Source: Kribbella jejuensis
GTDB lineage: Bacteria > Actinomycetota > Actinomycetes > Propionibacteriales > Kribbellaceae
Direction: 5' to 3'
Assembly (NCBI RefSeq): GCF_006715085.1
Contig: NZ_VFMM01000001.1
Location: forward strand, 2,914,001 to 2,978,000
DNA: 64,000 nt
This document shows, one piece after another, positions 33,164 to 41,512 of this stretch. Within the stretch, counting starts at the first letter, position 1. The number at the start of each line of letters is the position of its first letter. The notes under the pieces are model-generated. The model did not search any database and was not told where the DNA came from. It saw only the letters and a program-made list of their open reading frames with translations. Both the position numbers and the translations under genes were made by a program.

Positions 33164-34803
33164 GCCAGCAACACCCCCAGGATTTTCCGTCGTACACCGG
33201 TGCGCCACCGCCGCAACCGCAACAACCACCCGCGCCCACGCAACAGCCGACGCAGCAGCCGACGCAGCAGGCAGCGCCCGGTCAGCCTGTTGCGAACGGC
33301 AACGGCAGCCGGGTGGCGGCGACGGCCGCCCGGACCCAGAACTGGTGGAACGAGACCCTCCACAAGCTGAGCCTGCACGCCCGCGTGACCCTCCTCGCCG
33401 CGGTTGCGGTCGGCCTGGCGGTGGCGATCGTCAGCATCGCGGCGTACATCACCGTCCGCCAGCAGATGTACCAGAACCTCGACAACAGCTTGTCGCAGCG
33501 CGTCGTGCAGGCGTCCCGCAACGGCGTCCTGACCAACCTCGAGAACCTGCGGCGGGCTTCCGCGGACGCGCTCGGCCTCAGCGACATCCGAGTCGGGGTG
33601 CTGAGCGCCAACGGCGATCAGTACGGCGCTCAGAACAGCCCACTCCCCCCGATGGGGCAATCCGAACTGCAGGTCGCCACCGGAAACAGGAGCTCCAGCC
33701 TGCGGACCGTCGGCGCCCGCAACGGTGGTTCACACTTCCGGGTGGTGGCGGTGCCCGCCAAGTTCTGTCCGGTCGGGTTCAGTGACCAGTGCCAGGACGA
33801 TGCGGACTTCCTCCAACCAGGCGCGCTGGTGGTTGCGCAGTCGTTGGGGCCCATCGATCAGACATTGCACAACCTCGGGATCGTGTTGTGGGCGTTCGGG
33901 CTGATCGGTGTGATCGGGGCCGCTCTGGCCGGCAACGCGGTAGCCCGCTCGGGTCTGCGTCCGTTGGCGCGACTGACCGGGGCGGCCGAGCACGTCGCCG
34001 CGACCGAGGACCTGAAGCCGATCCCGGTCAGCGGTACGGACGAGATCTCCCGCCTCGCGATGGCGTTCAATGCGATGCTGCACGCACTCGCGCAGTCCCG
34101 GGACCGGCAGCGCCGGCTCGTCGGCGACGCGGGGCACGAGCTGCGGACGCCGCTCACCAGCGTCCGGACGAACCTCGACCTGCTCGCCCAGGCGGACAAG
34201 CGTGGCGGGCTCCGTGCGGAGGATCGGCAGCAGCTGCTGGACGACGTACGCGCCCAGATGGACGAGCTGACCCAGCTGATCGGCGACCTGACCGAGCTGG
34301 CACGCGACACTCCGCAGGTCCGCAACGCGGAGCTGATCGAGCTTTCCAACGTGGTCGAGGACGCCGTTATCAAGGTACGGCGACGCGCGCCCGGCCTCGA
34401 GTGGGACGTGCAGTTGTCGCCGTTCCCGGTCTGGGGTGACGAGCGCTTGCTGGGACGTGCCGTGACGAATCTGCTCGACAACGCGGCGAAGTACAGCGTC
34501 CCGGAGGGCGCGGAGCAGCGCACCGACGGCCTGCCCATCGGCCACGTCACGGTACGCCTGCAGGACGGCGTACTGACCGTGACCGACTCCGGCCCCGGAA
34601 TCGCCGACGCCGACCTGCCGCACGTCTTCGACCGCTTCTACCGCTCCAGCGAGGCCCGCAGCCGCCCGGGCTCAGGTCTCGGCCTGGCCATCGTCAAGCA
34701 CGCGGCAGAACAACACGGCGGCATGATCTACGCCCGCAACGCCCCCGGAGCCGGCGCCCAGTTCACGCTCTGGCTGCCCCACGCCGCAACGCAGACCCGC
34801 TGA
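33160..34803 (+). CDS. mprB: MprB-type sensor histidine kinase
   Basis: A 547-residue membrane kinase. A Gln/Pro-rich cytosolic N-terminus (1-60) is unusually long. Helices at about 74-99 and 236-259 enclose a 135-residue outer sensor domain with two cysteines (203 and 211). HAMP (260-315) is followed by the phospho-acceptor H326 in [18 protein letters not shown], then the ATPase domain with N ([12 protein letters not shown]), G1 ([11 protein letters not shown]) and G2 ([11 protein letters not shown]). It starts at GTG 33160 inside the mprA stop. It should phosphorylate MprA on envelope or misfolded-protein stress, by analogy. Confidence 0.92.
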   Translation: MSQQHPQDFPSYTGAPPPQPQQPPAPTQQPTQQPTQQAAPGQPVANGNGSRVAATAARTQNWWNETLHKLSLHARVTLLAAVAVGLAVAIVSIAAYITVRQQMYQNLDNSLSQRVVQASRNGVLTNLENLRRASADALGLSDIRVGVLSANGDQYGAQNSPLPPMGQSELQVATGNRSSSLRTVGARNGGSHFRVVAVPAKFCPVGFSDQCQDDADFLQPGALVVAQSLGPIDQTLHNLGIVLWAFGLIGVIGAALAGNAVARSGLRPLARLTGAAEHVAATEDLKPIPVSGTDEISRLAMAFNAMLHALAQSRDRQRRLVGDAGHELRTPLTSVRTNLDLLAQADKRGGLRAEDRQQLLDDVRAQMDELTQLIGDLTELARDTPQVRNAELIELSNVVEDAVIKVRRRAPGLEWDVQLSPFPVWGDERLLGRAVTNLLDNAAKYSVPEGAEQRTDGLPIGHVTVRLQDGVLTVTDSGPGIADADLPHVFDRFYRSSEARSRPGSGLGLAIVKHAAEQHGGMIYARNAPGAGAQFTLWLPHAATQTR

Positions 34804-34830
34804 TCGTTCCTGACCGCAAGCTGACAGGTC

Positions 34831-34880
34831 CTTCAGAGGATCTTCATCGAGTTCTTCGGCGGCTCCGAGCGGATCTTCAG
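34831..34880 (+). promoter_or_regulatory. phased CTTCA repeats before the PepD-type protease gene
   Basis: CTTCA is at 34831 and 34842, CTTCG at 34854 and CTTCAG at 34875, that is steps of 11, 12 and 21 bp, all in the same orientation in the 111-bp gap between mprB and the protease. This fits a multi-site OmpR-type operator, probably for MprA. Confidence 0.5.
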
Positions 34881-34914
34881 GCCCTTTTAAGGTCCGGCCG
34901 ACAAAGTACGGGAC

Positions 34915-36318
34915 ATGACCGAGAACCAGCCGCAGCAGCCGCAGCAGCAACCCGGCCCGAACGCACAGGGACAGCAAGGGCCGGAGCGGACGCAGCAGTT
35001 GCCGATGTACGGGCAGCATCAGCAGCAGCAGTACGCGCCGCAAGGCGGGCAGCCGCGGCTGGACTCGGGGCCGCAGGGGCAGCGGCCGGGACAGTACCCC
35101 TCAGGTGGGGGCGCTTACCCGCAGTTCGGGGCGCCGGGGACGCATCAGGGGACGTCTCCCGCCCCGGGCTGGCCGCTCGGACCCCAGCAGGCCACTGCCA
35201 CCGCTCCGAAGCAGAAGCGCCGCCTCGGACTGGCCGCGGTAGCGCTCACCGCGCTCCTGGTCGGTACGGCGGGCGGCGTCGGCGGTGCGGCGGTCTACTC
35301 GGCCAGCAACGACCACAGCACCAACACGCCGTCGGTGACCGCGCCGCTCAACGGCAACCAGGCCGCGCCTGCGTCGGCACCTGACGGCTCGGTGCAGAGC
35401 GCCGCCGCGAAGGTCCTGCCGAGCGTGGTGAAGATCGCGGTCGCGACCAGCCAGGGCCAGGCGACCGGGTCCGGCATCGTGATCAGCAAGGACGGCCTGA
35501 TCGTCACCAACAACCACGTGGTCTCCGGCGCCGGGCAGGACGCGTCGCTGACCGTCGTACTCAACGACGGCCGCACGATACCGGCGACGGTCAAGGGCAC
35601 CGACCCGCTCACCGACCTCGCGGTCATCCACGCGAACGCGACCGATCTGACGCCTGCCACGCTCGGCCAGAGCGGCAAGCTCGCGGTCGGCCAGGGCGTG
35701 GTGGCGATCGGTTCGCCGTTCGGTCTCGAGTCGACGGTGACGAGCGGGATCGTCTCGGCGCTGAACCGCCCGGTGACGTCGGGCGACGAACAGCAGGACA
35801 GTACGACGGTCTTCCCAGCCATCCAGACGGACGCCGCGATCAACCCGGGTAACTCGGGCGGCGCCCTGATCGACCTCGCCGGCCAGGTGGTCGGTATCAA
35901 CAGCGCGATCAAAACCGCCGGCGGATCGGGACAATCCGAAGGCGGGAACATCGGCCTGGGGTTCGCGATCCCGATCGACCAGGCCAAGCCGATCATCGAC
36001 GAGCTGGTGGCCAAGGGCAAGGCCACGCATGCGCGGCTCGGTGTGACGGTCGGTGACGCGCAGTCCTCCGACGGGCTCACGAACGGAGCACGCCTCGGCG
36101 AGGTCACGTCCGGCGGTGCGGCGGACAAGGCCGGCCTGCAGTCAGGTGATGTGGTCACCGCTGTGGACGGCAAGGCGATCGCGTCAGGGGACGCGTTGGT
36201 CGCCGCGGTCCGCTCGCACCGCCCGGGCGATCAGGTCAAGCTCAGCATCACCCGCAACGGCAAGGCCATGACCATCACCGCCACCCTCGGCTCCGACAAC
36301 GGGAACCCAACCGGCTGA
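34915..36318 (+). CDS. pepD: HtrA/PepD-type membrane-anchored serine protease
   Basis: A 467-residue trypsin-like protease with a PDZ domain. A Gln/Pro/Gly-rich cytosolic tail (1-100), matching in style that of the neighbouring kinase, leads to a transmembrane helix (103-128). The protease domain has H201 (TNNHVV), D234 (LTDLAVI) and S314 (GNSGG); the PDZ domain spans about 370-460 (GAADKAGLQSGDVVTAVDGK). It degrades or refolds damaged envelope proteins and in mycobacteria is a member of the MprA regulon. It sits 111 bp after mprB with its own phased repeats and is followed by a strong terminator. Confidence 0.93.
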   Translation: MTENQPQQPQQQPGPNAQGQQGPERTQQLPMYGQHQQQQYAPQGGQPRLDSGPQGQRPGQYPSGGGAYPQFGAPGTHQGTSPAPGWPLGPQQATATAPKQKRRLGLAAVALTALLVGTAGGVGGAAVYSASNDHSTNTPSVTAPLNGNQAAPASAPDGSVQSAAAKVLPSVVKIAVATSQGQATGSGIVISKDGLIVTNNHVVSGAGQDASLTVVLNDGRTIPATVKGTDPLTDLAVIHANATDLTPATLGQSGKLAVGQGVVAIGSPFGLESTVTSGIVSALNRPVTSGDEQQDSTTVFPAIQTDAAINPGNSGGALIDLAGQVVGINSAIKTAGGSGQSEGGNIGLGFAIPIDQAKPIIDELVAKGKATHARLGVTVGDAQSSDGLTNGARLGEVTSGGAADKAGLQSGDVVTAVDGKAIASGDALVAAVRSHRPGDQVKLSITRNGKAMTITATLGSDNGNPTG

Positions 36319-36338
36319 CGGAGCGTCTCACCTAGGAC

Positions 36339-36371
36339 CGGACTGCGCCGCCCACCGAGCGGCGCAGTCCG
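36339..36371 (+). terminator. strong hairpin after pepD
   Basis: A perfect 13-bp stem (CGGACTGCGCCGC and GCGGCGCAGTCCG) encloses a 7-base loop, 20 bases after the stop. It closes the mprA-mprB-pepD unit. Confidence 0.85.
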
Positions 36372-36395
36372 TTCGTCATCCACTAGGTTCGCGGT

Positions 36396-36902
36396 ATGAA
36401 CCTGCGTGACAAGCGGCCGCCGATCGTGGCTGATGAGCGGACTCAGTTGGTCGGGTGGCTGGATCTGCAGCGGATGCTGGTACGGCGGAAGCTCGAAGAG
36501 TTGCGGCCCGAGGACGAGTACCGGGCGGTGCTGCCGCAGTCGCCGTTGATGACTCCGGCCGGGCTCGTGTCGCACATGCGGTGGACCGAGCACTGCTGGT
36601 TCAACGTGATCTTCCTGGGCGAGCCGGAGTCGAGCAACCCGCAGTTCCAGGACGAACCGGAGAGCGCCGACATGCGGGTGGAGGGCGTACCGCTGACTCA
36701 GCTGCTGGACGAGTTCGAGGCGCAGTACGCGGAGTCGAACCGGATCACTGCGGCGCATTCGCTGGACGACGTCGGGAAGGACCCGGAGTACCAGCCGTCG
36801 CTGCGGTGGATCCTGATCCACATGGTCGAGGAGACCGCGCGGCACGTCGGGCACCTGGATGCGATGCGTGAGTTGCTCGACGGTGAGACCGGGTATTACT
36901 AG
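36396..36902 (+). CDS. DUF664/DinB-fold protein
   Basis: A 168-residue four-helix-bundle protein of the DinB/YfiT superfamily (DUF664 branch), which includes metal-dependent thiol transferases that use mycothiol or similar. The metal-binding histidines are in LVSHMRWTEHCWF (helix 2) and in HMVEETARHVGHLDAMRELL (helix 4). The name DinB here is unrelated to the polymerase at 45235. A small-molecule thiol substrate is likely but unknown. It is 5 bp before the pirin gene and probably co-transcribed. A homologue of the same branch is at 60673. Confidence 0.82.
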   Translation: MNLRDKRPPIVADERTQLVGWLDLQRMLVRRKLEELRPEDEYRAVLPQSPLMTPAGLVSHMRWTEHCWFNVIFLGEPESSNPQFQDEPESADMRVEGVPLTQLLDEFEAQYAESNRITAAHSLDDVGKDPEYQPSLRWILIHMVEETARHVGHLDAMRELLDGETGYY

Positions 36903-36907
36903 AACCT

Positions 36908-37600
36908 GTGGAGATCCATCGCGCGGGCGAGCGGTTCCGGACGTCTGAGGAGTGGCTGGACTCGCGGCATTCGTTCTCGTTCGGGGCGCACTACGACCCG
37001 GCGAATGTCGGGTTCGGGTTCCTGGTGGCGCACAACGACGAGACGGTTGCTCCGGGCACCGGGTTCGGGACGCATCCGCATCAGGATCTCGAGATTGTCA
37101 CCTGGGTACTGCGGGGCGCACTGGCACACCGGGATTCGCAGGGCAACAGCGGTGAGGTGCATCCCGGTCTCGCTCAGCGGATGACGGCCGGGTCCGGGAT
37201 CCAGCACTCGGAGTGGAACGACGGGGCCGAGCCGGTGCACTACGTGCAGATGTGGGTCCGGCCGGACCGGTTCGACCTGCCGCCGTCGTACGAACAGGCG
37301 GAGCTCGACCTGTCCACCGGTGAGCTCGTCCCGGTGGTGTCGGGTCTCGCGAAGCATTCGACGTCCACCGCGATCCGGATCAACCAGCCCGCCGCCGGGA
37401 TGTCCGTCGCGCGACTGGCTCCGGGCGGTGCGATCACGCTGCCCGCAGCGCCGTACCTGCATGTCTTTCTCGCCACCGGTACGGCGACCCTCGACGGCGT
37501 CGAGCTCGGGACGGCGGACGCCGTACGGCTGACCGACGAGGGCGGGCAGCTGACCGCGGGACCTGCCGGGGCCGAGGTGCTCGTCTGGGAGATGTACTAG
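36908..37600 (+). CDS. pirin-family bicupin protein
   Basis: A 230-residue bicupin of the pirin family, metal-binding proteins that act as quercetinases or redox-dependent regulators. The N-terminal cupin contains the metal ligands in GTHPHQDLEIVTWVLRG, the later HSEWND, and glutamate, as in iron-type pirins. The C-terminal cupin (about 140-225) is degenerate. The start is GTG at 36908. It follows the DUF664 gene closely. Its stop codon shares a CTAG with that of the convergent mutarotase gene. Enzymatic activity cannot be told from sequence. Confidence 0.87.
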   Translation: MEIHRAGERFRTSEEWLDSRHSFSFGAHYDPANVGFGFLVAHNDETVAPGTGFGTHPHQDLEIVTWVLRGALAHRDSQGNSGEVHPGLAQRMTAGSGIQHSEWNDGAEPVHYVQMWVRPDRFDLPPSYEQAELDLSTGELVPVVSGLAKHSTSTAIRINQPAAGMSVARLAPGGAITLPAAPYLHVFLATGTATLDGVELGTADAVRLTDEGGQLTAGPAGAEVLVWEMY

Positions 37601-37926
37601 TCGACCTGCTCGCTCATCGTCCATACGTGCCGGAGGGACTGGCCGGCGACGCCCTCGGGGTTCTGGGCGAAGCCCTCGACGAACTGGCTCATATGTTGCT
37701 GCCAGCGCTGGTCGGTCGGGTTGTCTTTCAGGTACGCGAGTGCGGCCTCGAAGTCGTCGGCCTCGACCAGGTGGAACAGGTCCCGGCCGCTGCGCCAGAT
37801 CGACCAGTCCCTGATCCCGGCGGTGTGCATCACCGTGATCAGTTCCGGCCAGACGCGGGCGTGCTCGGACTCGTAGGCCTCTTCGGTCCCGGGGATCAGG
37901 CGGCTGTGCAGCGCAAGGCGGGTCAC
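37597..37926 (-). CDS. rhaM: L-rhamnose mutarotase
   Basis: A 109-residue dimeric alpha/beta-barrel protein that interconverts the anomers of L-rhamnose (or a related 6-deoxy sugar). The family pattern is clear: R-L-A-L-H-S-R-L-I-P-G-T-E-E-A-Y at the start, SEHARVWPELITVMHTAGIR, LFHLVEADDFEAAL, and QRWQQHMSQFVEGFAQ. The frame is open for over 200 codons upstream; the GTG at 37926 gives the family's usual length and removes sequence without similarity. No other rhamnose gene is adjacent, though fuconate- and glucarate-type clusters lie elsewhere in the window. Confidence 0.87.
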   Translation of the reverse strand: MTRLALHSRLIPGTEEAYESEHARVWPELITVMHTAGIRDWSIWRSGRDLFHLVEADDFEAALAYLKDNPTDQRWQQHMSQFVEGFAQNPEGVAGQSLRHVWTMSEQVD

Positions 37927-38149
37927 AAACGAGCAGAATACGCCGCCGACGGCGCCCCGTGGAACGCGGTTCCAGATGGCGGCAGCCCGATACGCGCCCC
38001 GACTTGCTTCCGATTCACGCATCCTCTCCGGCCAACTCCTGAGCGGGACCGGGCGTCGTACTTGGGTAGGTTGAGTAGGTTCCGAGAGGTAGCCACACGC
38101 CGAAGGCCGTGTCCCGGTGTCCATCCGTCGTCGTGCGAGAGTTGAGAAC

Positions 38150-40051
38150 GTGAAGCGAACCACTGCGATCGTGTGCCTGAGTAGTCTGCTGATCACCGCT
38201 GGTTGTTCGGACAGCAAGTCCGGTGGCGGGAAGTCCGGGAACGACGAGCAGAAGGCGTCCGGCGCGGTCATCAAGCAGTTCGCCGACGCCTGGGTGCAGG
38301 CCTGGGCGCCGAACGGGAAGCCGGACGCGGCCGGGGCGCTCACCGACAACCCGACCGTGTTCGCGAAGCGCCTCGACGACGTGGACACCGCGCTGGTCGC
38401 GAGCACCGTGACGGTCACCCCGCAGGACGTCCCGAAGTGCTCCGACGGCAACAACTGCACCCAGAACCTCGCGGTCGAAGCGCAACTGCGCGGCATCGGC
38501 ACGATGAAGTGGACGAGTACGGCGACCGCGGTGAAGACCGGCGGCAGCTGGAAGATCAAGGCCTCCGGCGACACCATCTACCCGGGCCTCGGCGACAACA
38601 ACTATCTGAAGCGGGTCCGCGCGCTGCCGGCCCGGGCCTCGATCCTCGACCGCAACGGCGTCGCGCTGACCGCGAACCGGCAAGTCGTGATCGTCGGCGT
38701 CGCATCCGGTACGAAGGCGACCGCGGCGACGTACGCGGCGTTCACGAAGTACCTCCAGGTCGACGGTGCGAAGCTGGCCGCGCGGGCGAAGGCGGCACCG
38801 GCCGGGCAGTTCGTGGACGCGATCACCATCCGCGCCGAGGAGTGGGAGGCGCTGCGGCCGAAGATGCAGGCGCTGCCGGGCGTTCTGACGATGGGCGGTA
38901 CGCAGTCGCTGCCGCCGACCGCGACGTTCGCGAAGTCGATCCTCGGCACGATGAAGACCGCGACCGCGGACACGCTGAAGAACGCGGGCCCGACGGCGTC
39001 GGCGCAGGACCAGGTCGGGACGACCGGGCTGCAGTACGCGTTCCAGCAGCAGCTCGCCGGTACGCCGGGCGGCACGGTGACGCTGCGGGACGGCAAGACC
39101 AAGATGACGATCAAGACCGTCTTCACCCAGAAGGGCACCGCCGGGCAGCCGGTGAAGACGACGCTCGACACCAACATGCAGAAGGCGGCCGAGGCCGCGC
39201 TGGCGGCGAGCAAGCTGCCCGCGTCGCTGGTCGCCGTCCAGGCGTCCACCGGTCAGATCCTGGCCGCGGCGAACGGCCCGCAGCCGACCAGCTACAACCG
39301 CGCCTTCCAGGGCCGGTACGCGCCCGGTTCGACGTTCAAGATCGTCACCTCGGCGGCGCTGCTCGGTGCCGGTGAGACCACGACGACGCCGCTGCCGTGT
39401 ACGCCGACGATCAACGTCTTCGGCAAGACCTTCAAGAACTACGACGGTCTGACCGCGTACGGCACCGGCACGATGCAGAAGGCGTTCAACGAGTCCTGCA
39501 ACACCGCGTTCATCTCGCAGCACGCGAAGCTGCCGAAGGACGGGATGACCAAGGCGGCGGCGATGTTCGGCATCGGGCGCGACCTCGGCCTGTCGCTGTC
39601 GGCGTACGGTGGTCAGGTCCCGCTGCCGAAGGACGACGTCGAGGAGGCCGCGTCGATGATCGGCCAGGGTACGGTGACCGCCAGCCCGCTGGCGATCTCG
39701 CTGGTCGCGGCGACGGTCGACCACGGTACGGCGATGAAGCCGGTACTGGTACCGGGCAAGGACGCGGCCGGTCCGGCGGCGTCTCCGTTGCCCGCGGCAA
39801 CTGTTGCGGCGCTGCGGACGTTCATGCGCACGACGGTGACGGGCGGTACGGCGAAGGTGCTGGCCGGCAACGGCGCGGTCGCGGCGAAGACCGGTACGGC
39901 CGAGGTCGTCGTCGGCGGCAAGGTCACCACGAACGCGTGGATGGCCGGCTACCGCGGTGACGTCGCGTTCGCGGTCATCGTCGAAGGCGGCGAATCCGGC
40001 TCCCACACCGCCGGCCCCCTCCTGAAAACCTTCCTCTCCAGCTTCAAGTGA
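38150..40051 (+). CDS. penicillin-binding transpeptidase lipoprotein (MecA_N type)
   Basis: A 633-residue class B penicillin-binding protein. The signal peptide ends in a lipobox with Cys 19 (LLITAGC), so it is lipid-anchored, not held by a transmembrane helix. An NTF2-like MecA_N domain (residues 35-145) and a PBP-dimer domain (155-320) precede the transpeptidase domain, with the serine motif STFK (394-397), SCN (449-451) and KTGT (580-583). It cross-links peptidoglycan outside the membrane. The GTG at 38150 is taken as start. PBPs with MecA_N domains can have low affinity for beta-lactams in other bacteria; whether this one does is unknown. Confidence 0.9.
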   Translation: MKRTTAIVCLSSLLITAGCSDSKSGGGKSGNDEQKASGAVIKQFADAWVQAWAPNGKPDAAGALTDNPTVFAKRLDDVDTALVASTVTVTPQDVPKCSDGNNCTQNLAVEAQLRGIGTMKWTSTATAVKTGGSWKIKASGDTIYPGLGDNNYLKRVRALPARASILDRNGVALTANRQVVIVGVASGTKATAATYAAFTKYLQVDGAKLAARAKAAPAGQFVDAITIRAEEWEALRPKMQALPGVLTMGGTQSLPPTATFAKSILGTMKTATADTLKNAGPTASAQDQVGTTGLQYAFQQQLAGTPGGTVTLRDGKTKMTIKTVFTQKGTAGQPVKTTLDTNMQKAAEAALAASKLPASLVAVQASTGQILAAANGPQPTSYNRAFQGRYAPGSTFKIVTSAALLGAGETTTTPLPCTPTINVFGKTFKNYDGLTAYGTGTMQKAFNESCNTAFISQHAKLPKDGMTKAAAMFGIGRDLGLSLSAYGGQVPLPKDDVEEAASMIGQGTVTASPLAISLVAATVDHGTAMKPVLVPGKDAAGPAASPLPAATVAALRTFMRTTVTGGTAKVLAGNGAVAAKTGTAEVVVGGKVTTNAWMAGYRGDVAFAVIVEGGESGSHTAGPLLKTFLSSFK

Positions 40052-40462
40052 TCAGCGGCGTACGGCGATCACCGTGCCCTGGGCCAGTGCGCACAGGGTT
40101 TCGGTGTCGCCGTTGACGGTGCTGAGTTCGCAGGTGCACGTCGCCTGGCGGGTGGTCGAATGGGCGACCTTGGCAACGGCCCGCAGTACGGCGCCCTGCG
40201 CCGGACGCAGGTAGTTGATGGTGAACCCGCCCGTCAGCACCTCGGGCCCGAGCGCCGTACCGCCCGCGAACGTGAGCGCGTTGTCGGCCGCATAACTCAG
40301 CACTCCCCCGTGGAGAAACCCGTTCTGCTGCTGAAGGTCCTCGCGAATGTCGAGCTCCAACGTCGCCCCACCATCCCCGAACGCGGTCACCCGCGCCCCG
40401 ACCAACACACTGAACGGCTGCGTCGCCAACAACTTCTGAGCCACCTCGAGCGTCAACTCCAT
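40052..40462 (-). CDS. hotdog-fold acyl-CoA thioesterase (PaaI-like)
   Basis: A 136-residue single hotdog-domain protein. It has the family's active-site region NGFLHGGVLSYAADNALTFAG (helix start with H and G; written here as NGFLHGGV and YAADNALTFAG) and the following strand GFTINYLRPAQGAVLRAVAKV. These enzymes cleave aryl- or acyl-CoA esters. The ATG at 40462 fits family length; the frame upstream crosses a divergent gene remnant. The stop codon touches that of the convergent penicillin-binding protein gene with no gap. Confidence 0.85.
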   Translation of the reverse strand: MELTLEVAQKLLATQPFSVLVGARVTAFGDGGATLELDIREDLQQQNGFLHGGVLSYAADNALTFAGGTALGPEVLTGGFTINYLRPAQGAVLRAVAKVAHSTTRQATCTCELSTVNGDTETLCALAQGTVIAVRR

Positions 40463-40489
40463 GCCGCTCAGCCTAGAGTCGCGGCAATC

Positions 40490-40645
40490 ATGCCGGCCGG
40501 CGAGGAGGAGTGCCGGCGGCGCGGGTACAGCCAGCTGGACCTGAACGTGTTCGGTGACAACCGTACGGCGATCAATCTGTACGACTCGCTCGGCTACGTC
40601 GTGACGTCGCAACAGATGCGCAGAGCCTCTAGGCGAATCGTCTGA
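40490..40645 (+). pseudogene. C-terminal remnant of a GNAT acetyltransferase
   Basis: The frame from ATG 40490 encodes only 51 residues, ending RRRGYSQLDLNVFGDNRTAI and NLYDSLGYVVTSQQM. This is the last strand-helix-strand of a GNAT acetyltransferase (N-x-x-A-x-x-L-Y-x-x-x-G-Y), without the acetyl-CoA-binding part. The missing upstream portion has been replaced by the thioesterase gene region. It overlaps the end of the convergent hydrolase gene by 17 bp. It is very unlikely to make an active enzyme. Confidence 0.75.
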
Positions 40646-41450
40646 TCAGCTCCGCGAACCGCGCCGGCTGGTCCAGGGGGATCAACGTGTAGCTGTCCTC
40701 GATCAGTGCGAGCTCGGCATTGGGCAGCAGCGAGGCGAGGCGGCGCCCGTGGTCGAGCGGCATCACCCGATCGTCGGCCGCCCACACGACGAGCGCGGGC
40801 CGGTCGAAGTGCGCGAGCTCCGGCGCGGCCTCCTCGAGCACACGGCGGTTCGCGAACACCGCCCGCAGCATTCGGACCGTCTCCGCGCGGATCTCGGGCT
40901 GCTCGAGAACCGGGCGGATCCAGCCCGCCGTCGTGGCGTCGCCGCGCTTCGTCAACGACCCGAACGCGAGCGGCGACCGCCGGATCGCCTTCACCCGCAA
41001 CTGTTGCATGAACGCTCCGAACAGCGCGGGCGGCAGCTTGCCGGACAGCGCGAGCGAGCGCCCCGTCAGCCCCGGCGGGAGGTTGTCGAACGCCTCGCAC
41101 GACGCGAGCACGGCACGGCCGACCCGCCGCGGATCGTCCCGAAGGACGAGCTGGACAACGGCTCCCCCGGTGTCGTTGCCGACAAGTACGACGTCCTCCA
41201 GGTCGAGGCGGTCGAGGAACTCCACCACCAGGCGGGCGATCCCCGGGAGCGAGAGGTCGGCGTTCATCGGCATCCGGTGCGCGCCGAACGGCAGCGTCGG
41301 CGCGATGCAGCGGTGGTCCGCGGACAGGTCGGCGATCACGTCGTCCCACAACGACGCGTCCATCAGGAGTCCGTGCAGCAGTACGACGACCGGCCCGGTC
41401 CCGCGGTCGACGTACTGCACGGTTCCGGCGGACAGCTCGAGTTCGTTCAT
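40629..41450 (-). CDS. alpha/beta-hydrolase-fold protein with aspartate nucleophile
   Basis: A 273-residue alpha/beta hydrolase. The oxyanion region is VVLLHGLLMDASLWDDV. The nucleophile elbow reads VGNDTGGAVV with D93 where esterases have serine, as in haloalkane dehalogenases and epoxide hydrolases. The acid is probably in VWAADDRVMP. At the place of the catalytic histidine the sequence is EDSYTLIPLDQP, with no histidine, which is odd and leaves the mechanism open. The ATG at 41450 faces the NmrA-like gene across 62 bp that contain two near-identical palindromes, so the two are probably co-regulated. Confidence 0.82.
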   Translation of the reverse strand: MNELELSAGTVQYVDRGTGPVVVLLHGLLMDASLWDDVIADLSADHRCIAPTLPFGAHRMPMNADLSLPGIARLVVEFLDRLDLEDVVLVGNDTGGAVVQLVLRDDPRRVGRAVLASCEAFDNLPPGLTGRSLALSGKLPPALFGAFMQQLRVKAIRRSPLAFGSLTKRGDATTAGWIRPVLEQPEIRAETVRMLRAVFANRRVLEEAAPELAHFDRPALVVWAADDRVMPLDHGRRLASLLPNAELALIEDSYTLIPLDQPARFAELIRRFA

Positions 41451-41469
41451 CGGTCTCCTCGATGGTTAG

Positions 41470-41499
41470 TATGAGAATCATAATATATGAAATTCATAT
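41470..41499. promoter_or_regulatory. paired palindromic operators between divergent genes
   Basis: TATGAGAATCATA (41470-41482) and TATGAAATTCATA (41486-41498) are two 13-bp palindromes with the same arms TATGA/TCATA, 16 bp apart centre to centre; the second extends to 7-bp arms (41485-41499). They fill the AT-rich 62-bp gap between the hydrolase and NmrA-like genes and would overlap both promoters. No regulator gene is adjacent. Confidence 0.7.
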
Positions 41500-41512
41500 C
41501 TAGGAGGAGAAG

